Origin: Bacteroidota bacterium
GTDB taxonomy: Bacteria; Bacteroidota; Bacteroidia; UKL13-3
Reading direction: 5' to 3'
Assembly: GCA_947462865.1 (NCBI GenBank)
Contig: CANHRW010000110.1
Coordinates: 1-6,838, forward strand
Length of the DNA: 6,838 bases
The notes under the pieces were generated by a model. That model was given only the letters and a program-made list of their open reading frames with translations. It was not told where the DNA came from and ran no database searches. How positions within the stretch are numbered: position 1 is the stretch's first letter; each line of letters begins with the position of its first letter. Of this stretch, positions 1-5,663 are shown piece after piece. The position numbers were made by a program, and so were the translations under genes.

Positions 1-168
1 CAAGACCGCAATTCGGAATTGGTCAAACAACATTTAGAAAGCTTAAGATCGGCTGCAACAGACGGGCGCAATGTCATGCCATATATAGTTGATGCAGTTG
101 ATGCTTACGCCACTTTAGGAGAAGTAGCCGATTTATTCAGAGATATTTATGGCGAATACAGGGCATAA
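1..168 (+). CDS. Methylmalonyl-CoA mutase family protein, C-terminal end (5' partial)
   Basis: The first 55 codons are open from the window edge to a TAA at 166-168. The peptide contains DGRNVMPYIVDAVDAYATLG followed by a segment ending GEYRA, which matches the end of the TIM-barrel catalytic domain of B12-dependent acyl-CoA mutases (family pattern: a Gly/Asn-rich turn, an Ala-rich helix, ATLGE, then a helix ending GEY/GRY). These enzymes interconvert methylmalonyl-CoA and succinyl-CoA, or isobutyryl- and butyryl-CoA, in the cytoplasm. The protein ends directly after the catalytic domain, so there is no C-terminal cobalamin-binding domain. It is therefore either the large subunit of a two-subunit enzyme or an IcmF-like fusion with the B12 domain at the N-terminus; the window cannot decide which. 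The next gene begins 34 nt downstream on the same strand, so the two may be co-transcribed. The family assignment is fairly sure, the exact substrate is not. Confidence 0.8.
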   Translation, partial: QDRNSELVKQHLESLRSAATDGRNVMPYIVDAVDAYATLGEVADLFRDIYGEYRA

Positions 169-202
169 ATTTTTGTTGGGTCAACTATTGAGCCCAATTA
201 AA

Positions 203-943
203 ATGCTAAAGTTATTGGCTGTAGTATTGCTTTTAACGTCTTGTCATAAGACACTTTTTATTTCTAAAACCAATTATAAGCAAAGGCTATTGGTGGTTGA
301 TAAAAACACCAAGCCTGATAGTGCGTTTTTGCTACAAATTTTACCCTATAAATTAAAACTAGACAGTCAAATGAATGAATTGATTGTCCAAAATGAGGTA
401 GAATTAAAAAAAGAACAACCTGAAGGTAGTTTGGGTAATTTTTTAGCTGATCAATTGATGGCGTATGCCCAATTAAATCTAAATCCGAAGCCTGATTTTT
501 GTTTATTGAATCATGGGGGATTGCGTTTACCTGCTATTTATCCTGGTCCAGTATACCTGAGAACTTTATTTGAATTACAGCCCTTCGAAAACCAATTGAC
601 TTTGGTAAAAATTAAAGGCAAAGACTTAGCCATTATTGCCAAATTGGTAAAAGAATGGGGGGGAGCACCGGTTAGCGGACTCAGGCTGGTATTTCAATCT
701 GGTAACCTCATCAATGCTACTATTAACGGACAAGCCATACAAGAAGACAATGACTATTGGGTATTGACCAGCGATTATTTAGCCAATGGTGGAGATTATG
801 CCAATGTACTCAAAGCAATCAACGAGAAAATATTTTTGCCAACCAAACTCAGAGATGCATTGATTTTGAGCTTGAGAGCAATGGCTAAAAATGGACAAAC
901 TATTCAAACCAAAAAAGATGGCAGAATTCAATTCACTCAATAG
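203..943 (+). CDS. 5'-nucleotidase C-terminal domain lipoprotein (substrate-binding half of a split UshA-type enzyme)
   Basis: This 246-residue protein is essentially one 5'-nucleotidase C-terminal domain, the half of UshA-type enzymes that binds the nucleotide base and positions the phosphate. Counting from the ATG at 203, a short hydrophobic signal peptide ends in the lipobox LTSC, with Cys14 as the expected lipidation site. Family motifs follow: EGSLGNFLADQ (about 74-84), the NHGGLR substrate loop (103-108), PFEN (127-130) and NGGDY (195-199). An ATG at 149 would add 18 residues and overlap the mutase gene, but it would push the lipobox too far from the N-terminus, so 203 is preferred. There is no metallophosphoesterase domain here; the next gene encodes it and overlaps this gene's end. 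The protein probably sits as a lipoprotein on the periplasmic side of a membrane and pairs with that gene's product. The residues just after Cys (HKTLF) lack the acidic stretch described for surface-exported Bacteroidota lipoproteins, so periplasmic retention is the simpler guess. Confidence 0.85.
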   Translation: MLKLLAVVLLLTSCHKTLFISKTNYKQRLLVVDKNTKPDSAFLLQILPYKLKLDSQMNELIVQNEVELKKEQPEGSLGNFLADQLMAYAQLNLNPKPDFCLLNHGGLRLPAIYPGPVYLRTLFELQPFENQLTLVKIKGKDLAIIAKLVKEWGGAPVSGLRLVFQSGNLINATINGQAIQEDNDYWVLTSDYLANGGDYANVLKAINEKIFLPTKLRDALILSLRAMAKNGQTIQTKKDGRIQFTQ

Positions 944-1859
944 AAGGTTATTTCTAAAGCGCAGTTCATATTTGGTTGGATTTGGTGCCATAGCAAGCAG
1001 TCCATTTGCGGCTTTGGGTTCTAATGACAAGCGTCAATATTTAACTGTATTGCATACCAACGATTGGCACAGTAGAATAGAAGCCTTTCCTGATACAGAC
1101 AAAAACAATGCTGGTAAAGGAGGTGCTGCATCTAGGGCAACACTCATCCAACAAATTAGAAATGAAGCCTCCAATGTGCTGTTGTTAGATGCAGGAGATA
1201 TTTTTCAAGGAACTCCCTACTTTAACTTTTATGAAGGGGCTTTGGAATACAAACTCATGACCGCAATGGGTTACGATATTGCTACTCTTGGTAACCACGA
1301 TTTTGATAACGGCATTCAAGGAATTGTAAAACAATTGCCACTTGCAGGTTTTCAATTTGTCAATGCCAATTACGATTTTACCAAAACAGCATTAAAAGGT
1401 CATGTGCATCCTTACCGCATACTACACAAACAAGGCATCAAAATTGGGGTATTTGGAATAGGTATAGATTTAAAGGGCTTGGTGCCTGATGCCAATTTCC
1501 AAAATTTAATTCATTACAACCCCATTCAAACAGCCGAACAAACGGCAGCCATTCTAAGAAATAAAAAATGCGATTTAGTCATTTGCTTGTCTCATTTGGG
1601 TTTTGAATACAAAACCAACCAAACAAGCGATTTGGTATTGGCAAATTCTAAAGCAGACATCGATTTAATCATTGGTGGGCATACCCATACTTTTTTAAAA
1701 GAACCTGTTTTAGTTAAAAATCAATTGGGCAAGTCTGTAATCATTAATCAAGTAGGCTGGGCAGGGCTCCAGTTAGGGCGCATCGATTTTGAATTTGAAC
1801 AAGGTGTTTACAAGCAGCTCACTAGCCAAGCAAGCTCCATAGCTATAACTTGTATTTAA
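918..1859 (+). CDS. Tat-exported metallophosphatase (catalytic half of a split 5'-nucleotidase)
   Basis: This is a calcineurin-like metallophosphoesterase domain of the UshA/5'-nucleotidase type, expected to hydrolyse nucleotides or related phosphoesters at a two-metal site. Counting from the ATG at 918 (313 aa), the N-terminus carries NRRLFLK, a good twin-arginine motif (Arg9-Arg10), then a hydrophobic stretch and a likely cleavage region near SPFAALGS. The metal-ligand set is complete: D49 and H51 in TNDWH, D94 in AGDIF, N126 and H127 in LGNHDF, H226 in LSHLG, and H255 and H257 in GGHTH. The protein stops soon after the catalytic domain, so the usual fused C-terminal domain is missing and is supplied by the preceding gene. 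The start is uncertain: an in-frame ATG at 891 adds nine residues. I chose 918 because it reduces the overlap with the upstream gene to 26 nt and gives a more usual distance to the RR motif. The overlap implies translational coupling. No strong terminator follows. Confidence 0.88.
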   Translation: MAEFNSLNRRLFLKRSSYLVGFGAIASSPFAALGSNDKRQYLTVLHTNDWHSRIEAFPDTDKNNAGKGGAASRATLIQQIRNEASNVLLLDAGDIFQGTPYFNFYEGALEYKLMTAMGYDIATLGNHDFDNGIQGIVKQLPLAGFQFVNANYDFTKTALKGHVHPYRILHKQGIKIGVFGIGIDLKGLVPDANFQNLIHYNPIQTAEQTAAILRNKKCDLVICLSHLGFEYKTNQTSDLVLANSKADIDLIIGGHTHTFLKEPVLVKNQLGKSVIINQVGWAGLQLGRIDFEFEQGVYKQLTSQASSIAITCI

Positions 1860-1997
1860 GATAACTGGTATAATTACAAGAGCTGATTCCTGTAAAATTC
1901 TACAATTCTTGAATCTCAAATTGACTTTAATTTCTATAGTAACTTTTTTTCAAAAAAAAAATTTATTTACCCCCAAAATAAAATGATGTTAAAAATC

Positions 1998-2059
1998 AGT
2001 GCATAAATTATTTTTTGAAAACATTTATACATTTTTATGTGAATAAGGTTTGTGTATGT
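1998..2059. promoter_or_regulatory. Cluster of DnaA-box-like sites upstream of dnaA
   Basis: Besides the perfect box at 2038-2046, three degenerate sites occur: TTATGCACT on the minus strand at 1998-2006 (8 of 9 to TTATNCACA), TTATACATT on the plus strand at 2025-2033 (7 of 9), and ACATACACA on the minus strand at 2051-2059 (7 of 9). The last three site centres are evenly spaced, 13 bases apart. Low-affinity boxes around one strong box are typical of origin or dnaA-promoter regions. The 7-of-9 sites are weak individually in AT-rich DNA, so the cluster as a whole is tentative. Confidence 0.4.
2038..2046 (-). promoter_or_regulatory. DnaA box (TTATTCACA)
   Basis: Read on the minus strand this is TTATTCACA, a full match to the DnaA-box consensus TTATNCACA. 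It lies 48 bases upstream of the dnaA start codon, a position used for autorepression of dnaA in other bacteria and common in origins. A perfect 9-mer can occur by chance, but the nearby near matches and the location support function. Confidence 0.6.
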
Positions 2060-2094
2060 GAACTTTTTTAATCATTTTCACGAACGTATTTATC

Positions 2095-3543
2095 ATGGAA
2101 AAAGTTATGACTGAAAAGAGTTTCGAAAGTGTATGGAATAATATTCTAAAATTGATTCAAGACAATGTGCCTACGCAGAGTTTCAGAACTTGGTTTGAGC
2201 CAATTAAACCCATTCGACTAGACAATAAAGTATTGACTATACAGGTGCCTTCTCAGTTCTTTTATGAGTGGCTCGAAGAACATTATGTCAATTTGTTGAA
2301 AAAAACACTCAAACAAGAGCTTGGCGTTGGTGCAAGGTTAGAATACAATATCATTGTTGAAAATGGTACTGGTACCTCAAGTCCTTATGTGGTGAATTTG
2401 CCTGGTAGCAGTTCGCAAAAAAGCGAAACCCAACAAGCAGGTCAAGGTTTGAATTTGAATCCAGGTATTAAGAATCCATTTATTATACCAGGTATCAAGA
2501 AAATTAATATTGATAGCAACCTCAACGCTTCATTAACCTTTGATAACTTTATTGAAGGAGATTGTAACAGGTTGGCAAGAAGTGCTGGTTTAGCAGTTGC
2601 TAATAAACCTGGAGGTACTTCTTTTAATCCATTAATGATATTCTCAGAAACTGGTTTAGGAAAAACCCATTTGGTTCATGCAATAGGAAATCTAATCAAG
2701 CTTAACAATAAAAATAAGATTGTATTGTATGTGCCTGTCGAAAAATTCATCAACCAGTTTGTAGATGCCATCAGAAACAATTCAAGTCAAGATTTCATTA
2801 ATTTTTACCAACAAGTAGATGTACTCATAGTTGATGATGTTCAGTTTTTAGAAAACAAACAAAAAACACAAGAAATCTTCTTCACTATTTTCAATCACTT
2901 GCACCAACAAGGCAAACAAATCATCCTTTCTAGTGATAGAGCGCCTAAAGATTTGAAGGGAATGGATGAGCGTTTGTTGAGCCGATTCAAATGGGGCTTA
3001 TCTGCAGATCTTCAAGTGCCTGATTTTGAAACCAGGTTAGCCATTTTAGAACATATGATGTATAACGATGGTATCAATTTAAACCGTGAGGTAGTTGAGT
3101 ATGTCTCACACAACATCAATACCAATGTTAGAGAATTGCAAGGTGCTTTGGTAAGTTTATTGGCGCAAGCTAGTCTCAACAAAAAAGAAGTCAATTTAGA
3201 TTTAGCCAAACAAATTCTTAAAAACTTTGTCAAGAACAATACCCGTGAAATCTCTATTGAATACATACAAAAATTGGTATGTGATTATTTCACAATCCCT
3301 GTAGAACAAGTAAAATCTAAAACCAGAAAAAGAGAAATTGTTCAAGCCCGTCAAATCTCTATGTATTATGCCAAAGATTTAACCAAGTCTTCCTTGAAAA
3401 CCATTGGTATGCATTTTGGAGGCAGAGACCATTCAACGGTTATACATGCTTGCCAAACAGTAAATGACTTAATGGAAACAGACAAAAAGTTTAAAGCTGA
3501 CATAGACGAAATCGGAAAAAGAATCAAAATGAATTTGGTATAA
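2095..3543 (+). CDS. dnaA: Chromosomal replication initiator protein DnaA
   Basis: DnaA binds DnaA boxes at oriC as an ATP-driven filament, opens the duplex and helps load the replicative helicase. The 482-residue length is normal. Domain I (about 8-90) has the W14...F30-x2-W33-F34 pattern; domain II is a Ser/Gly/Asn-rich linker (about 90-140); the AAA+ domain III follows. The P-loop region reads IFSETGLGKTH (182-192), with K190 and T191 intact but Ser184 where the first Walker A glycine normally stands. Walker B is LIVDDVQF (D247, D248), sensor 1 is SSDR (279-282), box VII is ERLLSRFKWGL (292-302) with the arginine-finger region R293/R297, and sensor 2 is NVREL (R346). Domain IV ends with the DNA-binding signature FGGRDHSTVIHA (441-452). 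The ATG at 2095 is taken as the start; an in-frame ATG at 2107 would lose only four residues. There is no dnaN or other replication gene next door. A strong terminator follows the stop codon. Confidence 0.98.
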   Translation: MEKVMTEKSFESVWNNILKLIQDNVPTQSFRTWFEPIKPIRLDNKVLTIQVPSQFFYEWLEEHYVNLLKKTLKQELGVGARLEYNIIVENGTGTSSPYVVNLPGSSSQKSETQQAGQGLNLNPGIKNPFIIPGIKKINIDSNLNASLTFDNFIEGDCNRLARSAGLAVANKPGGTSFNPLMIFSETGLGKTHLVHAIGNLIKLNNKNKIVLYVPVEKFINQFVDAIRNNSSQDFINFYQQVDVLIVDDVQFLENKQKTQEIFFTIFNHLHQQGKQIILSSDRAPKDLKGMDERLLSRFKWGLSADLQVPDFETRLAILEHMMYNDGINLNREVVEYVSHNINTNVRELQGALVSLLAQASLNKKEVNLDLAKQILKNFVKNNTREISIEYIQKLVCDYFTIPVEQVKSKTRKREIVQARQISMYYAKDLTKSSLKTIGMHFGGRDHSTVIHACQTVNDLMETDKKFKADIDEIGKRIKMNLV

Positions 3544-3566
3544 ATATTAGACTTAAAAATACATTT

Positions 3567-3598
3567 AAAAATCCTTACCTAATCGGTAGGGATTTTTT
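3567..3598. terminator. Rho-independent terminator, probably bidirectional, between dnaA and a convergent gene
   Basis: A 13-bp stem (3567-3579 with 3585-3597, one G-T wobble at 3575/3589) closes a 5-nt loop (3580-3584). A run of six T follows on the plus strand (3593-3598), and a run of A precedes the stem, which gives a U-tract for transcripts from the other strand. It starts 23 bases after the dnaA stop codon and 17 bases beyond the stop codon of the minus-strand gene ending at 3615, so it can serve both. Confidence 0.9.
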
Positions 3599-3614
3599 GT
3601 ATGGAATTATTCGG

Positions 3615-3995
3615 TCAAACTAATACGCATTTCAAGGGTAGTATGGGTTTCTTTGAATTGATTTGAATGGTTTTCCAATTTAATTTTAAAAGTGTTTCTT
3701 GTAGTTGTTGGTTCTCTGTCAAATAACTCGATAACGCGACCATTTCAGATTGGTTAAAATTTCGTCCATTGGCAGCTGTAACATAAATAATATTACTTTT
3801 TAATAATTGGCCAATTTTAAAATACCCCAGCATATCGGTACTCATTTTAAAAACAAACTGGGGTTTTGTATTGTCAAAATGTTTCTGCAGATTTTTATTG
3901 AATCTACTAGTGAATTCAATTCTCGAAAAGAAGGTATTGATTTTTGATTTTTTGAAAAATACTAAAAAAGGCCGCAAGAAAATAAATTGTTTCAT
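3615..3995 (-). CDS. Hypothetical protein, 126 aa, convergent to dnaA
   Basis: I do not recognise this protein. It is the only substantial open frame between dnaA and the MBOAT operon, it reads toward the bidirectional terminator at 3567-3598, and its ATG (3993-3995) has an in-frame stop codon just upstream, so it is not a remnant of a longer frame. The N-terminus (MKQFIFLRPFLVFFKKSK) is hydrophobic and basic but lacks a clean signal peptide or membrane span. The middle holds FKMSTDMLGYFKIGQLLKSN and YVTAANGRNF, followed by a likely amphipathic helix (about 81-103). The protein is Lys-rich with few acidic residues, so probably basic. No catalytic motif is apparent. The continuous frame and tidy terminator argue for a real gene; the lack of any family match keeps confidence moderate. 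Confidence 0.55.
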   Translation of the reverse strand: MKQFIFLRPFLVFFKKSKINTFFSRIEFTSRFNKNLQKHFDNTKPQFVFKMSTDMLGYFKIGQLLKSNIIYVTAANGRNFNQSEMVALSSYLTENQQLQETLLKLNWKTIQINSKKPILPLKCVLV

Positions 3996-4219
3996 ACTAG
4001 GCTAAACGCAATAAAAGGATAAAATAATGGGTAGATTGATGAATCAAAATAATACTAAAATACTTCAATAGTCAATAATTAAATTTCTTAGTAATAATGA
4101 TGATGTTAATAAGTTACGTATTATTTTGATAATCAAATATAACATCCATAAGTAAATACAAGTTTTTTAAAGGTTTTTAAGAGGAAATTAATTTATGTTT
4201 GTGTTTAAAGAGAAATAGC
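3996..4219. other. Divergent intergenic region with inverted repeats
   Basis: These 224 very AT-rich bases separate the minus-strand gene 3615-3995 from the MBOAT operon and should hold both promoters. A 13-mer, ATCAAAATAATAC, at 4043-4055 recurs inverted at 4118-4130. Each copy overlaps a small palindrome: TTGAT-GA-ATCAA at 4036-4047 and TTTGAT-A-ATCAAA at 4125-4137. The sequence TTATTTTG at 4121-4128 is 7 of 8 to the Bacteroidota -7 element TAnnTTTG, but I find no convincing -33 element. An imperfect 10-nt direct repeat (AGTTTTTTAA at 4161-4170, then AGGTTTTTAA at 4171-4180) precedes the Shine-Dalgarno sequence. Confidence 0.4.
4195..4218 (+). CDS. Possible leader peptide (7 codons) ahead of the MBOAT gene
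   Basis: The ATG at 4195 encodes MFVFKEK and stops at a TAG (4216-4218), one base before the GTG start proposed for the MBOAT gene. It has the best ribosome-binding site in the area: AGAGGA at 4180-4185, nine bases from the ATG. This arrangement suits translational coupling, with ribosomes finishing the leader and restarting at the GTG. The codons show no obvious attenuator pattern. It could also be a chance ATG, or the sign of a small base-call error near a start codon. Confidence 0.35.
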   Translation: MFVFKEK

Positions 4220-5659
4220 GTGTTATTCAATACATTTGATTACTTCATATTCCTACCTGTTGTATTTGCATTGTACTGGTTTGTATTTAACAAATCACTC
4301 AAGTGGCAAAATATTGCTGTTTTAGCGGCAAGTTATTTCTTTTATGGTTGGTGGAATTGGAAGTTTTTAGGATTACTTGGTTTGAGTACATTACTCGATT
4401 ATTACTATGGATTTTTTGTTGCCTCCCCCAATCGAAAAAAAGCTAAATTATTTCTTTGGCTCAGTGTGTTAAATAATTTAGGCATACTTGCTGTATTTAA
4501 ATATTACAATTTCTTCATTACTGAATTTGAGTCTGCTATTTCTGTTTTTGGCATTCATTTTACACCTTGGCTATTAAAAATTGCCCTACCTGTAGGAATT
4601 TCTTTCTATACTTTTCATGGCATGTCTTATGTGTTTGACATCTATAGAGGTAAACTCAAGCCCATTCAGAACTTTGTAGAATATGCCTTATTTGTAGCAT
4701 TCTTTCCATTGTTAGTGGCTGGTCCAATAGAAAGAGCCAATCATTTGTTGCCGCAAATACAAACCAAACGTTTTTTTAATTACCAGCAAGCTGTTGAAGG
4801 TTGTCGATTGATACTTTGGGGCTTGTTCAAAAAAATTGTCATTGCCGATTCTTTGGCTGTTGTTGTGAATCAGATATACGATGCCCCTGGTAATTACAAC
4901 AGTGTCTCTCTTCTCATTGGAATGCTCGCATTCTCTTTTCAGATTTACGGAGATTTCAGTGGGTATTCAGACATTGCAATGGGATCAGCCAAGTTATTGG
5001 GTTTTGAACTCCTTAGTAATTTTCGATTCCCGTATTTTTCAAGAGACATTGCTGAGTTTTGGAGAAGGTGGCATATTTCACTGTCGTCATGGTTTAAAGA
5101 TTATGTTTATATTCCATTAGGAGGCTCTAAAGAAGGTAAGTTTAAAGCGTTTAGAAATACCATTGTCATTTTCTTATTGAGTGGTTTTTGGCATGGCGCC
5201 AGCTGGAACTTCATCGTTTGGGGAGGTATACACGCCTGTGGCTTTTTACCCTTGTTGTTCTTAAACAGAAACAGGAAAAATGTATCAGATATTGTATCAG
5301 AACAAAGTGTTTTGCCTTCTTGGAAAGAATTGGGTCAACTAATACTCACCTTCACTTTTGTTACCATTGCTTGGGTGTTTTTTAGAGCGCATACCTTAAC
5401 AGATGCTGTTCAATATTTGAATCAATTATTTTTTGGCCTTTTCAATGAAAATTTGATAGAAAGTATTGTCAATGCAAAAGGAAAGCGCATCTTTTTATTC
5501 ATCATTCCATTAATTTTAGGAGATTGGTATTTTAGAAGAAACGAAAGGCAATTGAAACAGTTTCGTTTTCAATACTTGTTTTATTTTGTGACAACGCTAG
5601 TGATTTTGTATTACTTTCTGAATGCAAAATCTGATTCATTTATTTATTTTCAATTTTAA
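4220..5659 (+). CDS. MBOAT family membrane O-acyltransferase (AlgI/DltB-like)
   Basis: This polytopic inner-membrane protein is of the AlgI type, which takes an acyl group, usually acetyl, from a cytoplasmic donor and passes it across the membrane for O-acylation of an extracytoplasmic polymer. Starting at the GTG at 4220 it has 479 residues, normal for the family, with roughly ten or more hydrophobic segments. Conserved blocks are visible: ASYFFYGWWNW (about 37-47), LPVGISFYTFHGMSYVFD (123-140), AGPIER (167-172), YGDFSGYSDIA (243-253), FWRRWHISLSSW (280-291), YIPLGG (297-302), GFWHGASWNF (322-331) with the invariant catalytic-type His325, and WVFFRA near the C-terminus. The GTG is chosen because it yields (M)LFNTFDYFIFLP, matching the usual MLFNS-type start of Bacteroidota relatives; a TTG at 4199 would add seven atypical residues. 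The SGNH gene follows after 4 nt. The acceptor is unknown, because no polysaccharide genes lie nearby. Confidence 0.93.
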   Translation: MLFNTFDYFIFLPVVFALYWFVFNKSLKWQNIAVLAASYFFYGWWNWKFLGLLGLSTLLDYYYGFFVASPNRKKAKLFLWLSVLNNLGILAVFKYYNFFITEFESAISVFGIHFTPWLLKIALPVGISFYTFHGMSYVFDIYRGKLKPIQNFVEYALFVAFFPLLVAGPIERANHLLPQIQTKRFFNYQQAVEGCRLILWGLFKKIVIADSLAVVVNQIYDAPGNYNSVSLLIGMLAFSFQIYGDFSGYSDIAMGSAKLLGFELLSNFRFPYFSRDIAEFWRRWHISLSSWFKDYVYIPLGGSKEGKFKAFRNTIVIFLLSGFWHGASWNFIVWGGIHACGFLPLLFLNRNRKNVSDIVSEQSVLPSWKELGQLILTFTFVTIAWVFFRAHTLTDAVQYLNQLFFGLFNENLIESIVNAKGKRIFLFIIPLILGDWYFRRNERQLKQFRFQYLFYFVTTLVILYYFLNAKSDSFIYFQF

Positions 5660-5663
5660 TTGA

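Larger units (their letters stand above)
1860..2094. other. AT-rich intergenic region upstream of dnaA, possible origin-type region
   Basis: These 235 bases have no credible gene. They hold a T7 tract, one C, then an A10 tract (1944-1961), followed by very AT-rich sequence to about 2036 that could act as an easily unwound element. The dnaA-proximal part carries DnaA-box-like sites (separate entries). An 8-bp direct repeat, TATGTGAA, occurs at 2036-2043 and 2055-2062 (period 19), and the GTGAA core recurs inverted 19 bases further on (TTCAC at 2077-2081). A weak Bacteroidota-type promoter candidate is TTG at 1921-1923 with TAACTTTT at 1940-1947 (7 of 8 to TAnnTTTG), but the 16-nt spacing is a little short. 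The region probably contains the dnaA promoter; whether it is also oriC cannot be told from sequence alone. Confidence 0.5.

Noticed and set aside
779..1030. Minus-strand open frame of 83 codons
   Set aside because: It lies across the junction of the two nucleotidase genes, both of which have clear family motifs in their own frames; its translation shows no recognisable domain.
1849..1880. CTTGTA ... TACAAG inverted repeat around the end of the metallophosphatase gene
   Set aside because: The stem is only 6 bp with a 20-nt loop and no T-tract follows, so it is not a credible terminator.
1921..1947. Candidate dnaA promoter (TTG at 1921, TAACTTTT at 1940)
   Set aside because: The -7-like element lacks the final G and the spacing is short; in such AT-rich DNA this match is too weak to list as a feature of its own.
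1944..1961. T7-C-A10 tract as a hairpin or terminator
   Set aside because: The arms are complementary but have only a one-base loop and no GC pairs, so no stable hairpin forms; it is better read as an AT-rich tract that bends or unwinds easily.
3012..3266. Minus-strand open frame of 84 codons inside dnaA
   Set aside because: It is entirely antisense to the conserved AAA+ and domain III/IV part of DnaA, and has no motif or initiation signal of its own.
4199..4219. TTG at 4199 as start of the MBOAT gene
   Set aside because: It adds MCLKRNS before the family-typical N-terminus and is 13 bases from the Shine-Dalgarno sequence; the GTG at 4220 fits family N-termini better.
4881..5385. Two plus-strand open frames (4881-5120 and 5188-5385) inside the MBOAT gene
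   Set aside because: They are out of frame with a strongly conserved membrane acyltransferase, and their translations have no domain features.
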